Below are positions 24,103-32,486 of a DNA stretch of 64,000 nucleotides, in pieces. The stretch lies in assembly GCF_019645875.1 (NCBI RefSeq), contig NZ_CP081000.1, positions 4,712,001 to 4,776,000 of the forward strand, written 5' to 3'. This DNA is from Mycolicibacterium senegalense. Its GTDB lineage: Bacteria; Actinomycetota; Actinomycetes; Mycobacteriales; Mycobacteriaceae. The notes under the pieces were generated by a model. The model worked only from the letters and a program-made list of their open reading frames with translations, was not told where the DNA came from and ran no database searches. The position numbers and the translations under genes were made by a program. How positions within the stretch are numbered: position 1 is the first letter of the stretch; every line of letters starts with the position of its first letter.

Positions 24103-25670
24103 GCGCGGGAATGGCGTTGCGTGGCGACCGGCTGCACCGGTATGTCACTGCCTTCTGCCCGCACTGTCACGACGAGGCTCCCGAGCGTCCGCTGGCCGAC
24201 GTCGCGCGTCTGGCCGGCATGCTCATCGAACGCGACGGGCGTATCTGGCTCGAACGCGGCTGCCGCACACACGGATTGGTCCGCACCCTCTACGACGAGG
24301 ATCCCGAGATCCTGTCTTATCTGGAAGAGTGGACCGCCCCGACGAAAGCTCACACGCCCGACGTGGCCGGCAACTTCGACCCCATCCCGTCGGCCTACCT
24401 GCGCGGCCTGCCCGAACTGCAGACGCAGCACACCTGCATCCTGTTGACCGACATCGCCGAGACCTGCAACCTGCGCTGCCCGACCTGCTTCACCGACAGC
24501 TCGCCCGACCTGCGCCACGTGGTGCCGGCCGCCGACGTGCTGGCCAACGTCGACCAGCGATTGGCCCGCGAGAACGGGCGCCTCGACGTGCTGATGCTCA
24601 GCGGCGGCGAACCAACCCTGCACCCGGACCTGTCCGAACTGCTCGATCAGTTGGTCGCCCGGCCGATCACCCGAATCCTGGTCAACAGCAACGGTCTCCG
24701 CATCGCCAACGACGACGCGCTGCTCGACCTGCTCACCCGGCACCGCGAACGCGTCGAGGTCTACCTGCAATACGACGGATTGTCCGAACAGGCGCACCGC
24801 CACCACCGCGGCGGTGACTTGCGCAGGACCAAGAGCCAGGCCCTCCAGCGGCTGTCCGAGCGGGAGATCTTCACCACCTTGGTGATGACCTGCGCGCTGG
24901 GAATCAACGACGACGAGATCGGCGACATGGTCCGACTCGCCCTGGACACACCGTATGTCGGCGGGCTGACCGTCCAACCGCAGTTCGGCTCGGGCCGCTC
25001 CGGTGCCATCGATCCGATCAACCGGCTCACCCACACCGGCGTGCTCAAACGGCTGGGTCCGCAGACCGACGGCGCGGTCACCTGGCGGGACCTGACCGCG
25101 CTGCCCTGCTCGCACCCGCACTGTTGTTCGGTCGGCTACCTGATCCGCGACGACGGCGGCCAGTGGCGCTCGCTGGTTTCGGTGATCGGTACCGAGAGCC
25201 TCAAAGACAAGCTGGGCCTGGTCTCCAATCGCATCGCCGACACCGAGATCCCGCGCCAACTGCGCATGGCGGTGCAGGAATCACTGCTGGGACTGCTCTC
25301 GGAGCAGTCGTCGCTGTCGCACCCGCAGATCGGCGACGTATGGCGCGCGATCTGTGAGAGCTGTGATCTGGGCATGGGAACACTGCTGACACTGGCTTCC
25401 TCAGCCCTGCCGGGACGTCGCCGCAAGATCCGTGCGTTGCTGGGCGAGCGGGTGGTACGGCTGACCGTCAAGCCGTTCATGGACATGTCGACGATGATCG
25501 AGGAACGGCTGATTCAGTGCTGCGTGCACGTCGGCACCCGCTCGCCGCAACCGGACTCGGCCCAACACCAGTGCGCCCCGTTCTGCGCCGTGCAGGCCTG
25601 GCCCGCGCTCGGGCGCCAACGGTTGTCCCTGTCGGGGGGACAAGCATTACCGCTCATCGAGATTCGATGA
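24099..25670 (+). CDS. Radical SAM enzyme of the tetraether lipid synthase (Tes)-like family
   Basis: A 523-residue protein. The N-terminus has a rubredoxin-like site C20-x2-C23 ... C55-x2-H58. The radical SAM cluster is C123-x3-C127-x2-C130, with SGGEP at 168-172. Auxiliary cysteines follow: PCSHPHCC at 336-343, C419/C422, then KPFMDMSTMIEERLIQCCVHVG at 458-479 and C492/C496. The N-terminal zinc-ribbon-like site, PCSHPxCC and FMDxxxxxxxRxxxCCVH...PFCA match what I recall of archaeal Tes (MJ0619), which joins lipid chains by C-C bonds. Its neighbours are an Lgt-fold protein and a small membrane protein in ATGA overlap, which supports a lipid substrate. The family is from motif memory; the reaction in this organism is unknown. 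Confidence 0.8.
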   Translation: MSAGMALRGDRLHRYVTAFCPHCHDEAPERPLADVARLAGMLIERDGRIWLERGCRTHGLVRTLYDEDPEILSYLEEWTAPTKAHTPDVAGNFDPIPSAYLRGLPELQTQHTCILLTDIAETCNLRCPTCFTDSSPDLRHVVPAADVLANVDQRLARENGRLDVLMLSGGEPTLHPDLSELLDQLVARPITRILVNSNGLRIANDDALLDLLTRHRERVEVYLQYDGLSEQAHRHHRGGDLRRTKSQALQRLSEREIFTTLVMTCALGINDDEIGDMVRLALDTPYVGGLTVQPQFGSGRSGAIDPINRLTHTGVLKRLGPQTDGAVTWRDLTALPCSHPHCCSVGYLIRDDGGQWRSLVSVIGTESLKDKLGLVSNRIADTEIPRQLRMAVQESLLGLLSEQSSLSHPQIGDVWRAICESCDLGMGTLLTLASSALPGRRRKIRALLGERVVRLTVKPFMDMSTMIEERLIQCCVHVGTRSPQPDSAQHQCAPFCAVQAWPALGRQRLSLSGGQALPLIEIR

Positions 25671-25876
25671 GACGCCGAACATCCTGGTCACCTGTGTTAT
25701 CAACCTGACCACAGAGCTCGGATCCCAGGTCAACACGGTTTTCTGCCAAGCGCCGATGGCAGAAACTGCGAACTACTGTTCCTAACCGTCCTCTTAAGCT
25801 GCTAACTTCCAATGAAGTGGGTGTCCCACTGCCGGGGGCCTGCCAACTCTTTTTGGACCAGTCAGGAGTGAATGCC

Positions 25877-26953
25877 TTGAAGATGACGAATATCAGTACG
25901 GCCTTTGCCGGAGCGGCCATCGCCGCCGCGGCGATCGTCGCCAGCGCTCCGATGGCGCTCGCCGACGCCGACGCGGGTGCCGTCACCACCGCTGCGCTCG
26001 GCGGCCAGGGCAAGCTGGACGGCGGCACCCAGGTCTGGACGGTGACCGATCTCAAGCCCAGCACCGACACCATCAACTACGCGCCCCGCGGCACCCTGTG
26101 GGAGGTCACGGCGACCAACGAGGCCCTCCGGGGTTCGGTGACGCCGATCGTCTCCAACTTCAACGTCCGCGCCGCCGACGGCCAGAACTACCGCGCGCTG
26201 TTCCAGGTGCCCAGCCAGCAGGGCGTGAACCCGGCCACCCTGGCCGAGGGTCAGAAGACCAGCGGCAAGATCTACTTCGACGTGACCGGTGACCAGCCGA
26301 CCTCCGTCGTCTACAACGCCGGCGGTAACGACGTCCTGGTGTGGAACAAGACCGCGGCGCCCGCCTCGGCTCCGGCTGCGGCCAACGCGCCGAAGCGTCA
26401 AGCCCCGGCCGCCACCCCTGCCGCTCCGGCCGCCGCCCCGTCGGGTGCCACCCCGGCTGCTCCGGCTGCCGTCAGCCCGGCCCCCGCGCCCGCCGCCACG
26501 CCGGGTGCCCCGGCCGCCGCAGGCGCTCCCGCCGCCGCAGGTGCGGGCAGCCGTGCGTCGGACCTGCCCGCCGCCACCCCGGCCCCGGGTGCCCCGGCCG
26601 CGACCCCGGCCGGCACCGAAGCCGTTCCGGCCGCTCCCGCACCGGGCGCTCCGGCCCCCGAGTCGACCCCGGTCGCTCACGGCACGCCGGTCTCCGAGGG
26701 TGCCCCGGCACCGGCCGCCGCGGGTGCGGGCAACGCCGCCACCGCGGTTACCCCGGCCGAGGGCGTGCCCGCTGAGGGTGCTCCCGCCGCGGTTCCGGGC
26801 GCTCCGGCTGCCCCGGCCGCTCCGGCTCCGGGCGCTCCGGCTGCTCCGGCCACCGAGCCGGCGCTGGTTCCCGCCGGCACCCAGCCGGTCGTCACCACGC
26901 CCGCCCCGGCCCCCGCGGTCGCCCCGGCGAGCAACCACGGGACTGCGTCCTGA
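25877..26953 (+). CDS. Secreted MPT63/DUF1942-domain protein with long Ala/Pro tail
   Basis: A Sec signal peptide (about residues 1-29, ending APMALA) is followed by an immunoglobulin-like domain of the MPT63 family (DUF1942) at about 30-155, with VWTVTDLKPSTDTINYAPRGTLWEVTAT and GQKTSGKIYFDV. A tail of about 200 residues, made almost only of Ala, Pro, Gly, Val and Thr, completes it. MPT63 in M. tuberculosis has no such tail. I start at TTG 25877 because AGGAG stands 8 bases upstream; ATG 25883 is two codons in. A strong terminator follows. The tail could span cell-wall polymers or be glycosylated (inference). Confidence 0.82.
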   Translation: MKMTNISTAFAGAAIAAAAIVASAPMALADADAGAVTTAALGGQGKLDGGTQVWTVTDLKPSTDTINYAPRGTLWEVTATNEALRGSVTPIVSNFNVRAADGQNYRALFQVPSQQGVNPATLAEGQKTSGKIYFDVTGDQPTSVVYNAGGNDVLVWNKTAAPASAPAAANAPKRQAPAATPAAPAAAPSGATPAAPAAVSPAPAPAATPGAPAAAGAPAAAGAGSRASDLPAATPAPGAPAATPAGTEAVPAAPAPGAPAPESTPVAHGTPVSEGAPAPAAAGAGNAATAVTPAEGVPAEGAPAAVPGAPAAPAAPAPGAPAAPATEPALVPAGTQPVVTTPAPAPAVAPASNHGTAS

Positions 26954-26968
26954 ACTAGGTAGTCGCGG

Positions 26969-27008
26969 CAACGGCCGGACGCGGGCAACCGCGTTCGGCC
27001 GTTGTTTT
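26969..27008. terminator. Intrinsic terminator between MPT63-like gene and ppx2
   Basis: Arms CAACGGCCGGACGCGG (26969-26984) and CCGCGTTCGGCCGTTG (26989-27004) pair fully, with one G-U, around a 4-base loop and are followed by TTTT. It stands between converging genes and is the most classical terminator in the window. Confidence 0.85.
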
Positions 27009-27065
27009 ATGTGTGGACGTGGTTGCGGGTCTTCTCGATCGCCGGCCGCTCACCGATTTCCAAAG

Positions 27066-28010
27066 TCAGGCGATCGACAGCGCGATGCCGTCGAGAATGT
27101 CGTGCTCGCTGACCACCAGTTCGCCGATGCCGGCCCGCTCACCGAGCACGGCCGCCAACTCCTCGACGATGATCGCGCCGCCACCGATCACGTCGGCCCG
27201 GCCGGCGTGCATCGGGCCGAGCGCCAGACGTTCGGCCTTCGTCATGCCGATCAGCTGCTCGCACACTCCGAGAAGTGCGTCGAACCCGATGCGAGACAGG
27301 TGAATTGCCTCAGGATCGTATTCGGTCATGCGCTGCGCCAGCGCCGAGAGCGTGGTCATCGTTCCGGCCACACCGACCCAGGTGTGCGCTCCTTCGACCG
27401 GCACCACCCGCAGCGCCTGGGCCAGGCCGTCACGAGCCACCGCTCGTGCCTGATCCACCTCGGCCTCGGTGGGCGGGTCGGAGCGCAGGCAACGCTCGGT
27501 CAGCCGGACACACCCGATGTCGGCGGAGTAGCTGGCCTGCACCGCCGTGCCGCCGAGCACCACCTCGGTCGAGCCGCCGCCGAGGTCGACCACGACGAAA
27601 GGGCCTGCGGCAGGGTCGAGTTCACCGACCGCACCGCGGAACGACAACTCGGCCTCTTCGGTGCCGGTGATCACCTCGGCCACCGCTGCAGGCACCACCT
27701 TGCCCAGCAGTCGGGCCGTCATCGTGAAGAAGTCGTCGCGGTTGCCGGCGTCGCGTGCCGCCGAAGTGGCCACCATACGCACCGCGGTGACCGAGTGCTC
27801 GCTCATCAGTGCGACATAGTCGGCCAGTGCGGATTCGGTGCGCGCCAACGCTTCCGGAGCGAACTGCCCCGTGGCGTCGACGCCCTGGCCCAGCCGGACC
27901 ACTCGCATCTCGCGGTGCACGTCGCGCAGCTTGCCGTCCACCACGTCGGCGATCAGCAGACGAATCGAGTTGGTGCCACAGTCGATTGCTCCGACCCGAC
28001 TCAAACCCAC
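27066..28010 (-). CDS. ppx2: Ppx/GppA-family exopolyphosphatase
   Basis: A 314-residue protein of the actin-like ASKHA fold. The phosphate-1 motif VGAIDCGTNSIRLLIADV lies at residues 6-23 and the phosphate-2 motif PFVVVDLGGGSTEVVLG near 135. The length and position, next to DUF501, ftsB and eno, match M. tuberculosis Rv1026 (Ppx2), which hydrolyses polyphosphate or binds pppGpp. The start is GTG 28010, which overlaps the end of the DUF501 gene by 10 bases, so it is translated as the last gene of the eno-ftsB-DUF501-ppx2 run. In M. tuberculosis kdpE follows directly; here about 13 kb of other genes comes between. Confidence 0.92.
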   Translation of the reverse strand: MGLSRVGAIDCGTNSIRLLIADVVDGKLRDVHREMRVVRLGQGVDATGQFAPEALARTESALADYVALMSEHSVTAVRMVATSAARDAGNRDDFFTMTARLLGKVVPAAVAEVITGTEEAELSFRGAVGELDPAAGPFVVVDLGGGSTEVVLGGTAVQASYSADIGCVRLTERCLRSDPPTEAEVDQARAVARDGLAQALRVVPVEGAHTWVGVAGTMTTLSALAQRMTEYDPEAIHLSRIGFDALLGVCEQLIGMTKAERLALGPMHAGRADVIGGGAIIVEELAAVLGERAGIGELVVSEHDILDGIALSIA

Positions 28011-28492
28011 ACCTCACGATCCAGGATTCCGGCCATCGCCGGCTCGACCGCCAGCAATGCCAGCGCCTCATCACCAAACGGATTGACCCCGCGGCCTTTG
28101 GCCAACGAATGCGCCATCACCACGTGCAGGCACTTGACCCGGTCGGGCATGCCGCCACCGGTGAACGTGGTGCCCAGCGGTTCGATCGCGTCGCGCTCGG
28201 CCAGATACGACTCGTGCGCCCGCAGGTACGCCGCGGCCAAATCCTCGTCTTGTTGCAGGCGCTCGGACATCTCACGCATCAGACCCGAGGACTCCAGCCG
28301 GCTCGCGGCGGCGGTGAGCGCCGGGTGCGTCAGGTAGTACAACGTCGGAAACGGCGTGCCGTCAGGAAGCCTGGGCGCTGTCTTGACCACCCCGGGCTCG
28401 CCGTTGGGGCACCGGTAGGCGATCTCCAGGACGCCACGCGGTTCACGGCCCAATTGCCGTGTCACGGCGTCGATGTCAGCGGGATCAACCAT
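28001..28492 (-). CDS. DUF501 family protein
   Basis: A 163-residue protein that matches the DUF501 family (M. tuberculosis Rv1025). It has the motifs GVLEIAYRCPNGEPGVVKTAPRL near residue 18, PFPTLYYLTHP near 47, and GMPDRVKCLHVVMAHSLAKGRGVNPFGDEAL near 113. The CPNG and K-C-LHV...AH residues are invariant in the family as I recall. I start at ATG 28492 (MVDPADID); the longer frame upstream overlaps ftsB in another reading frame. It overlaps ftsB by 8 bases and ppx2 by 10. Its function is unknown; it always travels with ftsB and ppx2 in actinobacteria. Confidence 0.9.
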   Translation of the reverse strand: MVDPADIDAVTRQLGREPRGVLEIAYRCPNGEPGVVKTAPRLPDGTPFPTLYYLTHPALTAAASRLESSGLMREMSERLQQDEDLAAAYLRAHESYLAERDAIEPLGTTFTGGGMPDRVKCLHVVMAHSLAKGRGVNPFGDEALALLAVEPAMAGILDREVWV

Positions 28493-29192
28493 TGGGACCT
28501 CGGGGTTCGGCGGGCGGAGGCGGTGTCGGCGGGCCACCCGGCGCCGGACCGCCAGGGGCCGGCGGTCCGCCGATCGTCGGGGAAACCCCGTGCGGCTCAT
28601 CGGCGATGGTGTGCCACAACGAGGTGTACCAGGGCTGGCCCGCGGGCACCGTCGAGCCGGGAGGCACGGGCGCTCCCGCGTCATCCGACACCAGAGCACC
28701 GGGCGGCAACTGCACTTGGTACGGGGTGTCGCCGGGCATCACGAAGCCGAGCCGCTCGCGGGCCTGCGCCGCGATGTACACCGGGTCGGCCAATTTGACC
28801 TTCTGCTGCTCCAGGTCGGCGATCTGTGCCCGCAACTGCTGCTCGCTGGCTTTGAGCTGTTTCATCTCGGTGCGCTGGGCGAAGTAGGTGCGAACCGGTC
28901 CGGCGATGGTCAGGGTCAGCACACACACCACCGCGGCCAGGATCGCCGCCCGGCGGGCTGTCGACCCGAAGCGCTGTTCGGACTGCAGCTCGGCCTGCTG
29001 CTGAGCTTGCACCGCAATGGCTTTGGTGACCTTTTCCTCGGCCACCGGCTCAGCCTGCGCCGGGCGAGATTCAGCCGCCCGGCGGCGGGCCTGCGATGCG
29101 CGCGGCCGATTCGACTCCCCGGCCTTGCCCGGCTTCCCGGGCCGGGAGGCCGGTGAGCGTCGCTTCGGATCGGGCCGCTTCGCTTCGGGCAT
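28485..29192 (-). CDS. ftsB: FtsB/DivIC-family septum formation protein
   Basis: The 235-residue protein has a basic, disordered N-terminus (about 1-75), one membrane helix at about 82-100 (AAILAAVVCVLTLTIAGP), and a coiled coil at about 105-130 with heptads (MKQLKASEQQLRAQIADLEQQKVKL). A short conserved FtsB segment DPVYIAAQARERLGFVMPGD follows, then a Pro/Gly-rich C-terminus. This is Rv1024/FtsB, part of the FtsQLB complex at the division site. The C-terminal 70 residues (PGGPAPGGPPTPPPP and similar) are low complexity. It sits 27 bases after eno. Confidence 0.88.
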   Translation of the reverse strand: MPEAKRPDPKRRSPASRPGKPGKAGESNRPRASQARRRAAESRPAQAEPVAEEKVTKAIAVQAQQQAELQSEQRFGSTARRAAILAAVVCVLTLTIAGPVRTYFAQRTEMKQLKASEQQLRAQIADLEQQKVKLADPVYIAAQARERLGFVMPGDTPYQVQLPPGALVSDDAGAPVPPGSTVPAGQPWYTSLWHTIADEPHGVSPTIGGPPAPGGPAPGGPPTPPPPAEPRGPNG

Positions 29193-29219
29193 CGACGTTT
29201 TGGTGCGCAGACGCCTGCG

Positions 29220-30503
29220 TTACTTGGCCTCGAACCGCGGGAACGCGAGGTCGCCGGCGTAGCGTGCGGCGTCGCCGAGCGCCTCCTCGATGCGCAGCAG
29301 CTGGTTGTACTTGGCCACGCGCTCGCTGCGGGCCGGGGCGCCGGTCTTGATCTGACCGCTGCCCACCGCGACGGCGAGATCGGCGATGGTGGTGTCCTCG
29401 GTCTCGCCGGAGCGGTGGCTCATCATGGTCCGGTAGCCGCTGTTGTGTGCCAGCGCAACGGCATCCAGGGTCTCGGTGAGGGTGCCGATCTGGTTGACCT
29501 TCACCAGCAGCGCGTTGGCGGCGCCGCGTTCGATGCCGTCCTCCAGCCGTTCCGGGTTGGTGACGAACAGGTCGTCGCCGACCAGCTGGACGCGGTCACC
29601 GATGGCCGAGGTCAGCGCGACCCAACCATCCCAGTCGTCCTCGGACAGCGGGTCTTCGATCGACACCAGCGGGTAGGAGTCGATCAGGCCGGCGTAGAAC
29701 TCGGCCATCTGCTCAGCGGTGCGGGTCTCCTTCTCGAAGGCGTAACCCGTGCCGTCGGTGTAGAACTCGGTGGCGGCGACGTCCAGCGCCAGCGCGACAT
29801 CGCTGCCGAGCTTGAAACCGGTGGCCTCGATGGCCGTCGCGATCAAGTCCAGGGCGGCCTTGGTGCCCGCGACGTCGGGGGCGAAGCCGCCCTCGTCGCC
29901 GAGCCCGGTGGACAGGCCCTGCTTCTTGAGCACCGACTTGAGCGAGTGGTACACCTCGGCGCCCCAGCGCAGCGATTCCTTGAACGACGGAGCGCCGATC
30001 GGGGCGACCATGAACTCCTGGACATCCACGCCGGTGTCGGCATGAGCGCCACCGTTGAGGATGTTCATCATCGGCACGGGCAGGATGTGCGCATTCGGTC
30101 CGCCGAGGTAGCGGAACAGCGGCAGAGCGGCGCTGTCCGCAGCCGCCTTGGCCACCGCCAGCGAGACACCGAGGATCGCGTTGGCGCCCAGCCGGGACTT
30201 GTCCGGCGTGCCGTCGAGATCCAGCAGTGCCTGGTCGACGAGGCGCTGATCGTCAGCGGCCAGGCCGATGATCGCCGGGGCGATCTCGTCGAGCACAGCC
30301 TCCACGGCCTTTTCGACGCCCTTGCCGCCGTAGCGGGAGCCGCCGTCACGCAGCTCCACCGCTTCGTGCTCGCCGGTCGACGCACCCGACGGCACCGCAG
30401 CCCGGGCGAACGTGCCGTCGGTCAGGGCCACCTCGACCTCGACCGTCGGGTTGCCACGGGAGTCGAGGATCTCGCGGGCTCCAACCTGCTCGATGATGGG
30501 CAC
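29220..30503 (-). CDS. eno: Enolase
   Basis: Full-length 427-residue enolase (2-phosphoglycerate to phosphoenolpyruvate, glycolysis). Visible landmarks are ILDSRGNPTVEVEV at the N-terminus, GASTGEHEAVELRDG, the Mg ligands in ALDVAATEFY, SIEDPLSEDDWDGW and QLVGDDLFVTN, the catalytic Lys in LLVKVNQIGTLTE, and the enolase signature MSHRSGETEDTTIADLAVA. The GTG start at 30503 has AAGGAG upstream. It heads the eno-ftsB-DUF501-ppx2 operon. Confidence 0.97.
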   Translation of the reverse strand: MPIIEQVGAREILDSRGNPTVEVEVALTDGTFARAAVPSGASTGEHEAVELRDGGSRYGGKGVEKAVEAVLDEIAPAIIGLAADDQRLVDQALLDLDGTPDKSRLGANAILGVSLAVAKAAADSAALPLFRYLGGPNAHILPVPMMNILNGGAHADTGVDVQEFMVAPIGAPSFKESLRWGAEVYHSLKSVLKKQGLSTGLGDEGGFAPDVAGTKAALDLIATAIEATGFKLGSDVALALDVAATEFYTDGTGYAFEKETRTAEQMAEFYAGLIDSYPLVSIEDPLSEDDWDGWVALTSAIGDRVQLVGDDLFVTNPERLEDGIERGAANALLVKVNQIGTLTETLDAVALAHNSGYRTMMSHRSGETEDTTIADLAVAVGSGQIKTGAPARSERVAKYNQLLRIEEALGDAARYAGDLAFPRFEAK

Positions 30504-30599
30504 TGGCTTCTCCTTATTGAGTCCTGCGTGTATGGATGAGACTAGAGCGTGGTCCGCGCGACGGCGTGTTTGGGCGTGTCACTGGGGCCACCCGTGGTG

Positions 30600-31331
30600 T
30601 CACAGACCGTGGCCGGCCGCATATGCCGTCGCCCAGTCCCGCACCATCCGGGCGTACTGGTCCGAGTTGTTGTAGGCCTTGAGCGCCTTCATCCAGCCCC
30701 GCGGGGTGGACAGGTCCTTGCCGTACCAGCAGAGCAGTCCGGCGGCCGAGAGCGCCGCATCGTCGAAGTTGTCCGGGCTGACCACACCGTCGTTGTTGGC
30801 ATCGACCCCGAAATGCCCCCACGTCTCGGGGATGAACTGCATCGGCCCCATGGCGCGGTCCATCAGCGGATCCCCGTCCAGCTTGCCCTTGTCGGTGTCG
30901 GGAATGTGGAGGTTGCCGGAGGTGCCGTCCAATTGCACTCCGCGGATCGGCGGAGTGACGTCGCCGTTGCGCGCGATCATCGCGCCGCGGTAGGTGCCGT
31001 GGTGGCTCTCGACCATGCCGATGCCGGCCAACGTGGTCCAGGCGACCTGGCAGTTGGGGTTTTCCACCTGGGCGACGCGTGCCGCGTACGCGTAGGCCTC
31101 GAGGGCGTTGACGGGCATGCCCAGCGCAGGCGCTCGCTGCGCGGCCCAGTCGTGCAGCTGGTCGGCGGGGCGGCCTTTGGCGTAAGTGTCGATCGCCGGT
31201 ACCGGGTCACCGGCCGGCGGTGGCACACCCTCGGGAATTGGCGTCCCCAGATGCCACGAACAGCTGGATGCCAACAGCAGCGCTGTCGCAGCAATTACGG
31301 CGACAGCCCGCAGCCAACGCACTGGCGACAC
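30600..31331 (-). CDS. lpqU: LpqU-like lytic murein transglycosylase lipoprotein
   Basis: A 243-residue protein with a signal peptide ending in LLLASSC (lipobox-like, Cys near residue 24, though Ala rather than Leu is at -3). An SLT-type lytic transglycosylase domain follows: LAGIGMVESHHG carries the catalytic Glu, then DRAMGPMQFIPETWGHFGVDANNDG and LCWYGKDLSTPRGWMKALKAYNNSD. It cleaves peptidoglycan glycan strands outside the membrane. The GTG start 31331 has GGGAG upstream. M. tuberculosis Rv1022 (LpqU) occupies the same place next to eno. Confidence 0.9.
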   Translation of the reverse strand: MSPVRWLRAVAVIAATALLLASSCSWHLGTPIPEGVPPPAGDPVPAIDTYAKGRPADQLHDWAAQRAPALGMPVNALEAYAYAARVAQVENPNCQVAWTTLAGIGMVESHHGTYRGAMIARNGDVTPPIRGVQLDGTSGNLHIPDTDKGKLDGDPLMDRAMGPMQFIPETWGHFGVDANNDGVVSPDNFDDAALSAAGLLCWYGKDLSTPRGWMKALKAYNNSDQYARMVRDWATAYAAGHGL

Positions 31332-31455
31332 CGGACTCCCTCAACCCGCTCGGTCTGATTGGCCATCGTCGCATGCGTAGGTGCGGACGCGTCGGGCGAC
31401 GGGGGCGTGCCGCAAGAACGGCAGGTGAAGTCGGCAGCACCCACAGGCCCCCCTG

Positions 31456-31474
31456 CTAAGGTGAGCCACGCCTT
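31456..31474 (+). promoter_or_regulatory. IdeR-like iron box upstream of efeU
   Basis: TAAGGTGAGCCACGCCTTG agrees with the IdeR consensus TWAGGTWAGSCTWACCTWA at about 14 of 19 positions, best in the left half. It overlaps a second perfect palindrome, GCCTTGC-TATG-GCAAGGC (31469-31486). It lies 65-83 bases before the start of an iron-uptake operon, where an iron repressor is expected. Confidence 0.5.
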
Positions 31475-31538
31475 GCTATGGCAAGGCAAGGCTACGTCTT
31501 TTATGGTGATTTCACCCCGGCCGAACGAGGACGCTTTG

Positions 31539-32486
31539 ATGACTGTCATCTCGGACGTTCCGACCAGCACACTGGCCGCGTCCAACGTCACCTCGCAGGT
31601 GTTCGGCAGTGGCCTGATCGGTTTGCGGGAAGGCCTCGAAGCCGCCATCGTCGTGTCGATCCTGGTCGCTTTTCTGGTCAAATCCGAACGCCGCGACGCG
31701 CTCAAATGGGTGTGGCTGGGCGTGGGCGCCGCCATCGCCATGACGGTCACCGTCTTCCTGGTCATCCAGTTCGGCGAGAAGACGATCAGCGGGCTGGGCG
31801 CCGAAGCCATCGCCGGTATCGCCTCACTGATCGCCGTCGTCATCGTCACCACCATGGTGCTGTGGATGAAACGGGCGTCCGCGTCGATGTCCGGCCAACT
31901 GCGGGGCGAGATGTCGCAGGCGCTGGAGACCGGCGGCCTGGCCGTGGCGCTGCTGGCTTTCCTTGCGGTGGGCCGCGAAGGTGTGGAGACCGCGCTGTTC
32001 ATGGTCGGCTACGCCGAGGCTGAAACCCTGTGGCCGCTGACCGGCCTGATCATCGGGGTCCTGATCGCCGCGGCGATCGCCTATGGCATGTACGCCGGCG
32101 CGGTGCGGATCAACCTGGCCAAGTTCTTCAAATACACCGGCATCTTCCTGGTCGTGGTGGCGGCCGGCATCCTCGCCTACGGCATCAAGGCGCTGCAGAC
32201 GGTGGGCTGGATCCCGGGGTTGAACGCCAAAGCCTTCGACATGAGCGGCGCATTCGACTGGTCAGCCTGGTACGGCGAGATCGTCCAGGGCGTCTTCAAC
32301 ATCGACCCGACGCCGACGGTGCTGCAGTTCAGTGCGTGGCTGGCCTACATCGTCGTGGTGTTGGCGCTGTTCCTGAAACCGATCCGGACCGCGGGGGCGG
32401 CCAGCGCTGCGACTTCCCCCGAGACTTCCTCCGAGCCGACCGCCGAGCCGGAGTCCTCCACCACATCCGAAAGGTCGACCAAGTGA
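31539..32486 (+). CDS. efeU: EfeU (FTR1-family) iron permease
   Basis: A 315-residue membrane protein of about seven helices with two REGxE iron-binding motifs, REGLEA at residues 30-35 and GREGVET near 150. These are diagnostic of FTR1/EfeU permeases for ferric or ferrous iron. I start at ATG 31539 (MTVISDVP) with GAGG about 9 bases upstream; the longer frame runs through the promoter and IdeR-like box. The C-terminus is a short Ser/Glu/Thr tail. The stop overlaps efeO (GTGA). It is the first gene of efeUOB. Confidence 0.93.
   Translation: MTVISDVPTSTLAASNVTSQVFGSGLIGLREGLEAAIVVSILVAFLVKSERRDALKWVWLGVGAAIAMTVTVFLVIQFGEKTISGLGAEAIAGIASLIAVVIVTTMVLWMKRASASMSGQLRGEMSQALETGGLAVALLAFLAVGREGVETALFMVGYAEAETLWPLTGLIIGVLIAAAIAYGMYAGAVRINLAKFFKYTGIFLVVVAAGILAYGIKALQTVGWIPGLNAKAFDMSGAFDWSAWYGEIVQGVFNIDPTPTVLQFSAWLAYIVVVLALFLKPIRTAGAASAATSPETSSEPTAEPESSTTSERSTK

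Noticed and set aside
23760..25259. A 499-residue minus-strand frame opposite the radical SAM gene
   Set aside because: The plus strand has ordered cysteine motifs and overlaps with its operon partners; the antisense frame has none.
19192..26953. Mobile element or genomic island boundary
   Set aside because: No integrase, transposase, tRNA junction or direct repeat was found, and GC and codon use look like the neighbours apart from short gaps.
32030..32482. Upstream extension of efeO
   Set aside because: The open frame continues far inside efeU, but the signal peptide and GTGA overlap fix the start at 32483.
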